The notes under the pieces were generated by a model. It saw nothing but the letters and a program-made list of their open reading frames with translations. It searched no databases and was not told where the DNA came from. A stretch of 64,000 nucleotides of DNA from Lewinellaceae bacterium (GTDB taxonomy: Bacteria > Bacteroidota > Bacteroidia > Chitinophagales > Saprospiraceae): contig JACJYC010000005.1 in the NCBI GenBank assembly GCA_020636325.1, positions 434,001 through 498,000 of the forward strand, written 5' to 3'. Every line of letters starts with the position of its first letter. Position 1 is the first letter of the stretch. The position numbers were made by a program, and so were the translations under genes. This document shows positions 51,469 through 60,229 of this stretch, in pieces.

Positions 51469-54279
51469 TTATTCTACAACTATCTTCTGCACTACCCTGC
51501 CGGTTTCGCCCCTGAATTCGAGGAAATAGATCCCGGCGGATACTCCGGACAAGTCCAGGCTGATCAGCTCGCCTTTGGCTACCTGCTGGGCAGCCCGGCG
51601 CAGGACAACCCGCCCGTCGAGGGTGCGGACGATGATCTCCGCCTTGTTCACTGCCTGGGGCGCCGCTACAAACAGCGAACCGGTCGTCGGATTCGGGAAG
51701 ACCTTCAGTGCTTCTGAAACCGAAGGTGCAACCGTCGCCGGATGCAGGTTGACGGTCTGCGGGCGCATATCCGTCGGTTGATCGCCGCAAAGGGTGTACA
51801 GGTCGTTGATGCAAGCCAATGCATCGCCGAATTGGGTATAGAACGGCGTAAAGCTGTTCGAGAGAATGAGGTTCACCTGGGCCATCAGGTCGTTCACCGT
51901 CGGATTCGGGGGCAGCCCCTGGAAGATCACCGGGTGGAAAGTGCAGCCCGTGCTCAGGATCGGCGTGTTGCCGAAATCCGGGTTGAGGCGAATATAAATG
52001 GCCAGCGTGATCGCCTCGCCGAGGAATGGGTTGGTGAGGTGCCCGTCGCCGTCAAACGGATACCCGGCGGGCTGGCAGTTCGTGCCGTCCAGGTTGACCT
52101 GCCCCCTGGGCAATCCCGAAGGCGCGCCGTTGGTATGGGGCAGCCACTGCACCAGGCATTCGGCGGCGCCGTTTTCCAGAATGAGGGAAGTGCGGCCTGC
52201 CCGGCCCAACAGTATGGGATCGCTGATGCCGTCGCCGTCAACATCCATATCCAGGGCGCCCTGGATGAGTCCGAGCGCTGATTTTTCGATGATCTGGGTG
52301 CAGGTGCCGGTATTGTTGCAGGCATCCTTGGCGGTCCAGACGCGGGAGATCCGGCACGACCAGTTGCAATCACCGTCCAGCATGGTGTCGGTAAAGGTCA
52401 GTTCCGGTGCGGCATCGCAGTTATCTGTTGCGGTGGCCATAGCGGAATCCGGGATATCTTCGCCGCAGTTGACGGCCACATTGGGCGCGCAGGTGACCAC
52501 AGGGGCTTCGGTATCCGGGATGATGCTGATCTGCTGGGTGCAGGTGGCCTGGTTTCCGGAGAGGTCAGTCGCCGTCCAGGTCCGGAGGATGGCCTGGTCA
52601 TCGCCGCAATCGGCGCCCATGGCGGTGTCCGCAAAGTCAACGCTTGCCGCGCCGCAAAGGTCTTCAGCGACGGCCGTCCCAAGGGCATCGGGCGCGCTGC
52701 TTTCGCCGCAGCTGACCGACTTGCTTTCGGGACAAACGATGGCGGGGGGCGCCTGGTCCTTGACCGTCACGGCAAAGGTGCAGGAGGTGCTGTTGCCGCT
52801 TTCGTCGGTCGCCGTGACGGTGACTTCCGTGTTGCCAACCGGATACAACATGGTGTCCGGCGCCGTTGCGCTCAGGGCGAACGTGCAGTTATCTTTAGCT
52901 GTAATGGATTCAAAGAAGGTAACAACCGCCGAGCAGGATTGCACATCGGCTTCCCGGACAATGGATTCGGGACATTCGAGGGTCGGGGCCGTCTGGTCTT
53001 CCACTTTTACGACGGCATCGCAGGAAGCCGTCATGGCGTTTTGGTCCTTGATGGTCAGGGTTACGATATGGTAACCGACCTGGGAGCAATCGAATACCGC
53101 CGGGTTGATGCTGTAGCTGAGCTGACCGCCGTCGGGGTCAAAACTGCCGTTGTCCACATCGGCGGGCGTAATGGAAGCCGTACCAAGGTCGTTGAGCGCC
53201 ACCACGGTCATGCTGTCCGGGTTGCATTGCGCCACGGGCGGCTGTTGTTTGAGCACGCACTTGTAGAGGGCGTAACCGTCTTCGGTGATGCCGGTCAGTC
53301 CGCCTTCCATGATCTGCGGGTTCTGGGTGTAATTCAGGTTGGCATAGCTGCCGCCGCCGCCGCCCCGGCCGGTTGTTCCGCCGCCGCCGCCGCCGGAGAA
53401 ACCGCCGCCGCCGCCGCCTGCGCCTACGCCTGCGCCACCGCCGCCGTATCCGTATCCGCCGTCACGGAAGGTAAAGGAAAAACAACCTTCACTGCCGCCG
53501 CCTGCCCCGCCTTCGGGGTAACCGGCCTGGCCTTCGGCCACTTCAAAGAACTGGGTAATGTCCGTACAGGTCACCCCGGATCCGGCATGCCACTGACCGC
53601 CGCCGCCGCCGGAGATCTCCAGCCCGTTGATGCCGCCGGCCTGTCCGCCGCTGCCGCTGGAGCCGCCCTGGCCGGGTTCGATATCGCCGTTGCCGCTGCC
53701 GCCTTCCTGGGTAGCCCTGCCGCCCTGGCCGTCTTCGTTGTCGACGCAAATACCGACAATAGCGCCCTGATAGGCGCCGCCGCCGCCACCGGCTACGGCC
53801 AGGATCTGCCAGTTGTCTTCACCGGGGGCTTTGAACAGAAAACCGGTGCCGCCGCCGCCGCCGCCGTAGGTGAACCCTGTGCCCAGCGTGGCCTCACCGG
53901 TACCTTTTTCGCCGGCCCGGGCCACTACAAAACGGAGGGTGGAGCCATAGGGCACCTTGCCTGCGCCTTCGCCCAGCTCGATGATGAGGAATACCTTGGC
54001 GCCCTCGCCGCCGTCCGACTTGCAGAGGCTGCCCAGCCGGGCAAAACCGCCGTCGCCGCCCTTGAGGGTGATCTCGATCTGGCCGACCGACGGGTCATCC
54101 GGAACGATGAAATCCTGGTAGGTCCCCGTAAATCCGACCGTTTGCACGTTTCCGTCGCAGGTCAGGTTGGGCTGAGCCCAGGCGACGGAAACCGTCAGAA
54201 AAAGGAAGGAGAAGAAAAAGGCCTTGAAGAGGCTTTTCGAGGTTGTCAGGGCTGCACGGCCCCCGTGACGCTTTCTCAT
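51469..54279 (-). CDS. Secreted protein with ALK/LTK-like glycine-rich domain, HYR modules and T9SS tail
   Basis: 936 residues from the ATG at 54279. Signal peptide ends SVAWA|Q at 35. A glycine-rich domain fills about 45-350, with runs such as GGGGGGTGF, GGSSGSGGQAGG and GVGAGGGGGGFSGG. Its opening (TGTYQDFIVPDDPSVGQIEITLKGG) matches the Gly_rich family (PF12810) of ALK/LTK receptors and bacterial relatives, known to fold into polyproline-II-like helix bundles. HYR-type Ig modules occur at about 360-720 (VTVTATDESGNS and VAVNCGEDI). A dockerin-like DMDVDGDGISD motif is near 690. A T9SS type A domain (VFPNPTTGSLFV, GVSAGIYFLEF) ends it. Probable surface adhesin or matrix protein. Confidence 0.88.
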   Translation of the reverse strand: MRKRHGGRAALTTSKSLFKAFFFSFLFLTVSVAWAQPNLTCDGNVQTVGFTGTYQDFIVPDDPSVGQIEITLKGGDGGFARLGSLCKSDGGEGAKVFLIIELGEGAGKVPYGSTLRFVVARAGEKGTGEATLGTGFTYGGGGGGTGFLFKAPGEDNWQILAVAGGGGGAYQGAIVGICVDNEDGQGGRATQEGGSGNGDIEPGQGGSSGSGGQAGGINGLEISGGGGGQWHAGSGVTCTDITQFFEVAEGQAGYPEGGAGGGSEGCFSFTFRDGGYGYGGGGAGVGAGGGGGGFSGGGGGGTTGRGGGGGSYANLNYTQNPQIMEGGLTGITEDGYALYKCVLKQQPPVAQCNPDSMTVVALNDLGTASITPADVDNGSFDPDGGQLSYSINPAVFDCSQVGYHIVTLTIKDQNAMTASCDAVVKVEDQTAPTLECPESIVREADVQSCSAVVTFFESITAKDNCTFALSATAPDTMLYPVGNTEVTVTATDESGNSTSCTFAVTVKDQAPPAIVCPESKSVSCGESSAPDALGTAVAEDLCGAASVDFADTAMGADCGDDQAILRTWTATDLSGNQATCTQQISIIPDTEAPVVTCAPNVAVNCGEDIPDSAMATATDNCDAAPELTFTDTMLDGDCNWSCRISRVWTAKDACNNTGTCTQIIEKSALGLIQGALDMDVDGDGISDPILLGRAGRTSLILENGAAECLVQWLPHTNGAPSGLPRGQVNLDGTNCQPAGYPFDGDGHLTNPFLGEAITLAIYIRLNPDFGNTPILSTGCTFHPVIFQGLPPNPTVNDLMAQVNLILSNSFTPFYTQFGDALACINDLYTLCGDQPTDMRPQTVNLHPATVAPSVSEALKVFPNPTTGSLFVAAPQAVNKAEIIVRTLDGRVVLRRAAQQVAKGELISLDLSGVSAGIYFLEFRGETGRVVQKIVVE

Positions 54280-54500
54280 GGTCAATTTTTTTGCTAGCAT
54301 CGCTTAACTTGGTTAAAAATGGATAATCAGGGCATTAATCTTGCGCCGAATGCGAAAATCAATGACCAAGGTGCCTATCACCAGGGAAGGGATTGGAATG
54401 TGAGATAAGAATGCTACTTAGGAGGGTGTTCCGGTAATATGCCTACCGGTCGGTAAAGTTATAAAACTTATTTGAATAAAAAGTAAATATGTAAAAATTT
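54280..54500. other. Spacer with a CCGGTA dyad
   Basis: Between the Lrp gene and the glycine-rich protein gene, both on the minus strand. A dyad CCGGTA (54432-54437) / TACCGG (54445-54450) is the only clear structure and could be an operator. No gene. Confidence 0.4.
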
Positions 54501-54977
54501 TTAATCTTCCTCCTCTTCATCCTCCAGTATATTGATCGGCCGGTTGATGCTTTCCTGGAGGGAGATGAAGGTTTCGGTCCGCTGTATGCCCTGAATGCGC
54601 TGGATCTTGTCGTGCAGCACATCGCGAAGGTGTTTGGTATCCCGGCAGACGATGCGGGCAAAGATATTGTACAGGCCTGTTGTATAATAAGCGGCGACGA
54701 TCTCGGGGATTTTTTCGAGTTCGGCGGCGACTTCATCGTAGAGCGAGCTTTTGTCGAGGTAAATGCCCAGAAAGGCCGAGATGTCGTACCCCAGTTTGCC
54801 GTGGTCAACTTCCAGGTTGTAGCCTTTAACGATACCCGCCTCGGTCAGTTTGTTCATCCTTACGTGGATGGTGCCGCCGGAAACGAAGAGTTCCTGTGCA
54901 ATCTCTGTGTAGGCCTTTTTGGCATTCTGCATCAAAATGGCCAGAATTTGTTTGTCCAGTTTATCGATATCTCTCAT
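54501..54977 (-). CDS. Lrp/AsnC-family transcriptional regulator
   Basis: 158 residues. N-terminal helix-turn-helix at about 5-65 (LDKQILAILMQNAKKAYTEIAQEL, then GTIHVRMNKLTEAGIVKGY) and C-terminal RAM (ACT-like) ligand domain at about 70-145 (EKIPEIVAAYYTTGLYNIFARIVCRD). Such regulators bind amino acids and act on metabolic genes. An acidic tail EDEEEED is unusual in length. It is divergent from the S41 protease; the target is unknown. Confidence 0.92.
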   Translation of the reverse strand: MRDIDKLDKQILAILMQNAKKAYTEIAQELFVSGGTIHVRMNKLTEAGIVKGYNLEVDHGKLGYDISAFLGIYLDKSSLYDEVAAELEKIPEIVAAYYTTGLYNIFARIVCRDTKHLRDVLHDKIQRIQGIQRTETFISLQESINRPINILEDEEEED

Positions 54978-55199
54978 GTAGCGAGAATTAACAGTTCACG
55001 GGATGACGGGTAATGAAGCTTTATCAATTCAGAATTGGCAACAAAATTAAATTAATGAGCCAAATAATTGAAAGAATTACATTATTTTTTGATTTTTTTT
55101 AAATTTTTTATAGCCTTGAACCATTTCTGCCATTCAAGCCCTGCGGCGGGGGCAGCAGCGCCCTGTTTTTTCCTTGAACTTTACTTGGTTGAATTTAGT

Positions 55200-55207
55200 T
55201 AACTTTG
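55200..55207 (+). promoter_or_regulatory. -7 box of the S41 protease
   Basis: TAACTTTG fits TAnnTTTG, 40 bp before the ATG at 55248. A TTG at 55174-55176 is a possible -33 element with a slightly long spacer. Confidence 0.5.
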
Positions 55208-55247
55208 TGTTCGCTCTGCATTTCACCCGGTGCGTAAAAAAGAGATT

Positions 55248-56906
55248 ATGGATCAAGATCAGCAACCCGATCTGGCAACCTGGAAAATCTGGCTGCCTGT
55301 TTTATTATCCGTTGCGCTGGCTGCCGGCATTCTGATCGGCATGCGCCTCCAGTCCGCAGCGCCGGTCATGGTGGTGGACGCCGCCAATGCCATGGGGGGT
55401 TCCGGGGCAGGTCAGGGCAAGGTGGAGGAGCTGATCCGCTACATTCAAGCCAAATACGTGGATGAGGTCGACCGGGATGAATTGATGGACGCCGCCATCG
55501 ACCGGATACTGGAAGAGCTCGATCCGCATTCCAACTATATCAGCGCCAAGCAACTCAAGGAAGTGAACGAACAGCTGGAAGGCGCCTTCGACGGCATCGG
55601 TGTGGAGTTCATTGTGCTCGACGATACGGTGGTGGTCGTCAGCCCCCTTTCGGGCGGCCCCGCTGAAACTGCCGGCATCCTGGCCGGCGACAAGATCGTC
55701 AGTGTCGGGGATTCGCTGGTTGCAGGCCAGATCGCTCAAAATCGCGATATCATCAACCTCCTGCGGGGTGAACGCGGCTCGGAGGTCACCATCGGCGTCC
55801 TTCGCGGAAGAGACCCTTCCATCCGGAAATATACCCTGAAACGGGACAAAATCCCCGTGCACAGCCTCGATATCGCTTATATGCTGGACAGCAAGACCGG
55901 CTACATCAAGCTCAACAAGTTCAGCGCCACCACCTATGAGGAATTCATGGGCGCCCTGGAAAAACTCGACAAGGACGGACAAATGGAAGACCTCGTCCTC
56001 GACCTCCGGCAAAACCCCGGGGGGTACCTCCAGCAAGCCACCAATATCCTCAATCAGTTCTTTTCGGAAAAGCAGAAATTGCTGGTGTATACGGAAGGAA
56101 GGGCCGTCGGCCGAAGCGACTACGAAACGACCGGACGGGCCTTGTATAAAATTGACGATGTCGTGGTGCTGATCGACGAGGGCTCCGCGTCAGCCAGCGA
56201 GATCGTTGCCGGCGCTATTCAGGACAATGCCCGCGGGATCATCGTAGGCAGGCGCTCTTTCGGCAAAGGCCTGGTGCAGGAACAGTACCCGCTCCGCGAC
56301 GGCTCAGCGCTCCGGCTCACGGTCGCCCGGTATTATACCCCCTCCGGCCGCTCCATCCAGAAACCGTATGACGACCTGGAAGCCTACGAGACGGATGTGA
56401 TCCACCGGTTCCAGAACGGCGAATTGTCAGAAGAAAGCAAAACGGAGGTCCTCGACTCCACCAAATACCTCACCGCCAACGGCAACGTCGTTTACGGCGG
56501 CGGCGGCATTTATCCCGATTTCTTCGTGCCCATCGATTCCATCCTGTTCAACGATGAATACCTCGCACTCCGGCAGCATATTCCCTCGTTTGCCTATCGG
56601 TACGCCGAAGATCATCCCGAGATTTTCAAATCCTACGACCTGAACGGATTTGCCCGCGATTTTGTGGTCAGCGACGGGCTCCTGCAGACGTTGAGCGCCT
56701 ATGCCGCCGAGCGCGGCGTCAAGGTGCCGGCCAAAGCCCTCGCCCGCATCAAACCGGAAATCAAACGGTTCCTGAAAGCCCGGCTGGCCCGCCAGAAATT
56801 CGGGGAGGAAGGATTCTATACCGTCTTCAACCGGGATGATGAAGCCGTGAAGAAAGCGCTGGAAGTGCTGGGAAATCCGGACCCGATGGTGTTGCTGAAG
56901 AATTAG
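55248..56906 (+). CDS. C-terminal processing peptidase (S41, CtpA-like)
   Basis: 552 residues from the ATG at 55248; a GTG six codons earlier is possible. One N-terminal transmembrane helix (about 15-33) anchors it. PDZ domain about 90-180 (GIGVEFIVLDDTVVVVSPLSGGPAETAGI). Tail-specific protease domain with the Ser in GSASASEI and the Lys in FGKGLVQ, the Ser-Lys dyad of S41. A helical C-terminal region follows. Such periplasmic proteases cut proteins at their C-terminal ends in quality control and envelope processing. It is divergent from the Lrp gene and convergent with a T9SS gene 19 bp away. Confidence 0.95.
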   Translation: MDQDQQPDLATWKIWLPVLLSVALAAGILIGMRLQSAAPVMVVDAANAMGGSGAGQGKVEELIRYIQAKYVDEVDRDELMDAAIDRILEELDPHSNYISAKQLKEVNEQLEGAFDGIGVEFIVLDDTVVVVSPLSGGPAETAGILAGDKIVSVGDSLVAGQIAQNRDIINLLRGERGSEVTIGVLRGRDPSIRKYTLKRDKIPVHSLDIAYMLDSKTGYIKLNKFSATTYEEFMGALEKLDKDGQMEDLVLDLRQNPGGYLQQATNILNQFFSEKQKLLVYTEGRAVGRSDYETTGRALYKIDDVVVLIDEGSASASEIVAGAIQDNARGIIVGRRSFGKGLVQEQYPLRDGSALRLTVARYYTPSGRSIQKPYDDLEAYETDVIHRFQNGELSEESKTEVLDSTKYLTANGNVVYGGGGIYPDFFVPIDSILFNDEYLALRQHIPSFAYRYAEDHPEIFKSYDLNGFARDFVVSDGLLQTLSAYAAERGVKVPAKALARIKPEIKRFLKARLARQKFGEEGFYTVFNRDDEAVKKALEVLGNPDPMVLLKN

Positions 56907-56925
56907 CCCCTCAGCTGATCCGCTA

Positions 56926-57720
56926 TTACTGTACTGCAATTTTCAAGCTGCGGCTTTCCGACCCTGTCACAACGCGGAGGAGGTACAGCCCCGGCGTACT
57001 GACGCGGAATTCCTCCGCATTTCCCGGTTTCATTCCGATCTTTTGAATCAGCCGGCCCGCCGGGTCGGTCAGTTCACCCGTCGCCTTTTCCGGGCTGCTG
57101 ATCCGCACGAAAAAGGAGCCGTGCGCCGGATTCGGCCATTGTTCCACGTTTAAGGTTGTCGCCCATCCGGATACGGCCCTGACCGGCGAATAGGCCCGCT
57201 TGCCGTCCAGGTCGGTTTGTGCCAGCCGGTAGTAAGTAATGCCCGCATACGGGTTGGGATCGGTATAAAAATAGGCAAGCGGTGAGGCGGAGTTGCCGCC
57301 GGCCGCATGGGAAGGTACAAACCCGATCGTTGAGAAATCAGGCGATTTGTCCAGCCTCCGCTCCACGGAGAACCCCGAATTGTTCTTTTCAGCCGCCGTG
57401 GACCAGTCAAGCCTTACCCGGTCAGCCGATTGGCGGGCGGCACGAAAATCCAGCAGTTCTACCGGCAGCGGCACGGCATACAAGGGTTGGAGCATGCCCT
57501 GGGTGACGGCTCCGTTGCCGCCGTCGAGGGTAGTGAAAGCCATCTGGCCGACGACCCATTCTACCGTGATCCCGTTGCCGGGGTGGAAATAAGAGGAGCC
57601 GGCGTTTCCGAAAGCCGTCGGGCTGAGCCCCTGGCTGTGGATCGCCGGCATCCAGCTGCAAAGAAAGGTCACGTATAAAAGTGCCGGTTTTTGAGCCCGA
57701 TTCAGTATGGCAGCTAACAT
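56926..57720 (-). CDS. Secreted protein with T9SS sorting domain
   Basis: 264 residues. Signal-like N-terminus (ALLYVTFLCSWMPAIHS|Q). The middle has the very common Bacteroidota motif VPLPVELLDFRAARQSADRVRLDWSTAAEKNNSGFSVER-type start, i.e. a fibronectin-like module with LDWSTAAEKNNSGF. The end is a T9SS type A domain (VEQWPNPAHGSFFV, GLYLLRVVTG). Function unknown; probably an exported partner of the fibre-like protein encoded 27 bp upstream on the same strand. Confidence 0.85.
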   Translation of the reverse strand: MLAAILNRAQKPALLYVTFLCSWMPAIHSQGLSPTAFGNAGSSYFHPGNGITVEWVVGQMAFTTLDGGNGAVTQGMLQPLYAVPLPVELLDFRAARQSADRVRLDWSTAAEKNNSGFSVERRLDKSPDFSTIGFVPSHAAGGNSASPLAYFYTDPNPYAGITYYRLAQTDLDGKRAYSPVRAVSGWATTLNVEQWPNPAHGSFFVRISSPEKATGELTDPAGRLIQKIGMKPGNAEEFRVSTPGLYLLRVVTGSESRSLKIAVQ

Positions 57721-57747
57721 TGAGCGGTTTTTGAAATGTAAGGAAAA

Positions 57748-60087
57748 CTAACGTATGCCCACCAGCACCCTGATCTTTCCGGTATGGTCCGAATCGAAAT
57801 TCTCCAGCGCCTTGCCGATGACCTGTCCGGGTTTCACCTTGTCTGGATCGGCTTTCATGGCCATGCCGGGCAGGGATGCCGTCACGAGCAGATCACCCCG
57901 GCGGATGGGACCGCCTTCCAGGCACACCTTGGTCGGGATGACGCCGGTGACGCCCATCGGCACCTTATCCGAAAGATCGGCATCGATGGACGCTTCGGTC
58001 AGCAGGACGCCGGGCCGGGTAGCGTAGACACCCGCCACCAGGGGGGAGTAGGCGGATGCGGACCGGGTGACGGTCCGGTCTTCAGCTATGGAGATCACGA
58101 GGACGTCGCCGGGTTCGTAACCATCGGCGCTGCCTTCCACGTCAAAGGCTTCCGCGAGGTCGGCGCCGCCGGTTTGGGTGCCGCCGTTGAAGAACCCCTT
58201 GCCGGCGTTGTTGATGCGCACCTTGTTGCCGCCGTTTCGGAAAACCAGGAAATTGCCCGTTCCGCTGTACGACATATTGATCCCGTCTTCGGTACTGGCC
58301 GTATTGTAGTTGATGATGTTCAACCCTTGCCCGAGGCTGTAGTTCTGGATCCAGACCGTCGGCAAGTTAGCGTCGTTGTTGCTGGTTACGAAGCGGCCTG
58401 CAAAGCCGTTGCTGTTGTCGGCGCCGCCCTCGCCGAAGATGCCGGAGCCCAGTTCGCCTGTTGCGTACCCGTGCACGCCGTAACCGTTGGTATTGGAATT
58501 CACCCCGGTGACGCCGCCGTGGTACGACGAATTGGACACGCCTTTGACGCCGATGCCGAACTGGCTGTTCAGGCCGGAGCGCCCTTCCACACCTATGGCC
58601 TGGCTGGCGAAAGCGATGGAATAAATACCGGTTGTACCGGCTGCGTCGACGGTGATGCCGCGCTGGCCTGCGCTGTGCACGTTCAACCCTGCGCTGTTGT
58701 TGGCCGGACTGGTCAGGTTGATGTCAATCCCCTTACCTCCGCCTCCGTGTTCAACATTAACGACGGGGTCGTGATTCGTGGATTTCTGAGATATGAAAGC
58801 AGCTGCCGGGCCATCGCCGACCGTTGTAGCTTTTACGGCTTCCGAAACGGAGTTAACCCCCAGAACTTCGAAGAAGCCCGCGCGTCCGACCTGCGTACGG
58901 GAGAAGACCCCGACCCCGGTCCCGACGTTATAGACGTCCAGCGCCGGCAAGGTTGAGTTCGGATTGTTGTTATTGATGAACATGCCGCCCGCTTTGGAAT
59001 CATTGAACACGGATATGGCCGGTATGGTGCTTGCGGTATTGTTGTTCGAAACACGGAGCGCCGGGCCGCTGCCGTTATTGCTGGCTTCCAGTGCCGGGTA
59101 GGTATTTGTTGCATCAGTAGCCTCAAAATAGCCGCCCCGGCTGAACGGTCCGTCGGACAATCCGTAGACGCCGGAACCGGTATTGGAAACCTGACCTTTC
59201 ACGCCGTATCCGCCAGGAGAGTTGGCCTTGCCGAATACGCCCGCAACGCTGCTCCCGGATGTAATGCCGTAAACGCCGTAACCGGCATTGGAAGTACCGG
59301 CCACGCCGGCGCCGGCGCCTTCATTGTCGCCGTGTACGCCGATATTGCCCGGCAGGGCCAACCCGGTCGGGGAAGTGCCGCGCAGGGCGTAGATGGTTTT
59401 GGCAAAGGTGCTGACGTTGGTGTTGTGCAGGTCGAACAGGTTGCCGTTCATGGAACCTTCGCCGTTGAAGGGCAGGCGGACGAGGTCATACCCCAGTTCC
59501 CAGCGGCTGTTGAAAATGTTCCACTTGAGGATCTGGTCGTTGAGGGGGCTGAGGTCCTGCACGTCGCGGCCCTGGATTTTGGAGACCGTCGGATTGGGAT
59601 ACGCCCCGGAAAGGTCGCCTGAAGCCACGCCCGAGGGCGGCGCCTGGGCGGCATACATGGCAAAGGGGACGCTGATCAGTTGGGTGGTTCCCATTTCGAA
59701 ATAGCCGTTGCCGTCGCGAAAATCGATTTCCACCTGCAAATATTTATCCCCGGTTTTCCAATCGATATTGCTGAACAAGCCGCTGGTAAAAAAGGGCCCC
59801 GGGCCGCCGATCTGCAGGTTGAACAGGCCGAACGCGTTGGTGAGTACCGGCCATTCCTCGGAATAAAGGACCGTGCCGGCGGGGTCGAGGTCGTGAAAGG
59901 TCAACCGGACATTGATACCGGTGTTGACAACCGGCGCGCCGGAAGCATCGCGCGCTACCCCCTGGTACCCCAGTTTGCGGGGAGCCTGCGCCTGCAAGGT
60001 CGAGGCGAACCCGCCGAGCGCAAATATCAAAAGAATGAACACCTTGGTATGGAAATGCTTTCCTGAGAAAAGTCGATTCGGGATCAT
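57748..60087 (-). CDS. Secreted fibre-like protein with GVxG repeats
   Basis: 779 residues from the ATG at 60087; codons upstream overlap the promoter region of the divergent kinase. Signal peptide around 18-38 (LLIFALGGFASTLQA). The first domain (LGYQGVARDASGAPV) is the common Bacteroidota 'YQGVARD' module. The middle, about 240-620, has tandem beta-turn repeats such as GVYGITSGSSVAGVFGKAN, like trimeric tail-fibre or adhesin shafts. The C-terminal ~140 residues (DVLVISIAEDRTVTRSAS, MGVTGVIPTKVCLEGGPIR, RGDLLVTAS) form a widespread domain of fibre proteins. It has no obvious T9SS tail. Likely surface-exposed, but no function is assigned. Confidence 0.85.
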   Translation of the reverse strand: MIPNRLFSGKHFHTKVFILLIFALGGFASTLQAQAPRKLGYQGVARDASGAPVVNTGINVRLTFHDLDPAGTVLYSEEWPVLTNAFGLFNLQIGGPGPFFTSGLFSNIDWKTGDKYLQVEIDFRDGNGYFEMGTTQLISVPFAMYAAQAPPSGVASGDLSGAYPNPTVSKIQGRDVQDLSPLNDQILKWNIFNSRWELGYDLVRLPFNGEGSMNGNLFDLHNTNVSTFAKTIYALRGTSPTGLALPGNIGVHGDNEGAGAGVAGTSNAGYGVYGITSGSSVAGVFGKANSPGGYGVKGQVSNTGSGVYGLSDGPFSRGGYFEATDATNTYPALEASNNGSGPALRVSNNNTASTIPAISVFNDSKAGGMFINNNNPNSTLPALDVYNVGTGVGVFSRTQVGRAGFFEVLGVNSVSEAVKATTVGDGPAAAFISQKSTNHDPVVNVEHGGGGKGIDINLTSPANNSAGLNVHSAGQRGITVDAAGTTGIYSIAFASQAIGVEGRSGLNSQFGIGVKGVSNSSYHGGVTGVNSNTNGYGVHGYATGELGSGIFGEGGADNSNGFAGRFVTSNNDANLPTVWIQNYSLGQGLNIINYNTASTEDGINMSYSGTGNFLVFRNGGNKVRINNAGKGFFNGGTQTGGADLAEAFDVEGSADGYEPGDVLVISIAEDRTVTRSASAYSPLVAGVYATRPGVLLTEASIDADLSDKVPMGVTGVIPTKVCLEGGPIRRGDLLVTASLPGMAMKADPDKVKPGQVIGKALENFDSDHTGKIRVLVGIR

Positions 60088-60229
60088 AATTCGGGAATGG
60101 TTGCTGGAAAAATACCTGACGGCGACAAAAGTAGGGCCGCCCCCGGATCGGGGCAATCCTGTAAAAAGGGGATTTTTGGGCCGGTGCTTGACTCTTTGAA
60201 ATAGATTGCCAAACTTTACTGAAATTTCT

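Noticed and set aside
52939..54297. 452-codon plus-strand Ala/Gly-rich open frame opposite the glycine-rich gene
   Set aside because: Shadow of GGC/GCC codons; the minus-strand gene has a signal peptide, HYR motifs and a T9SS tail.
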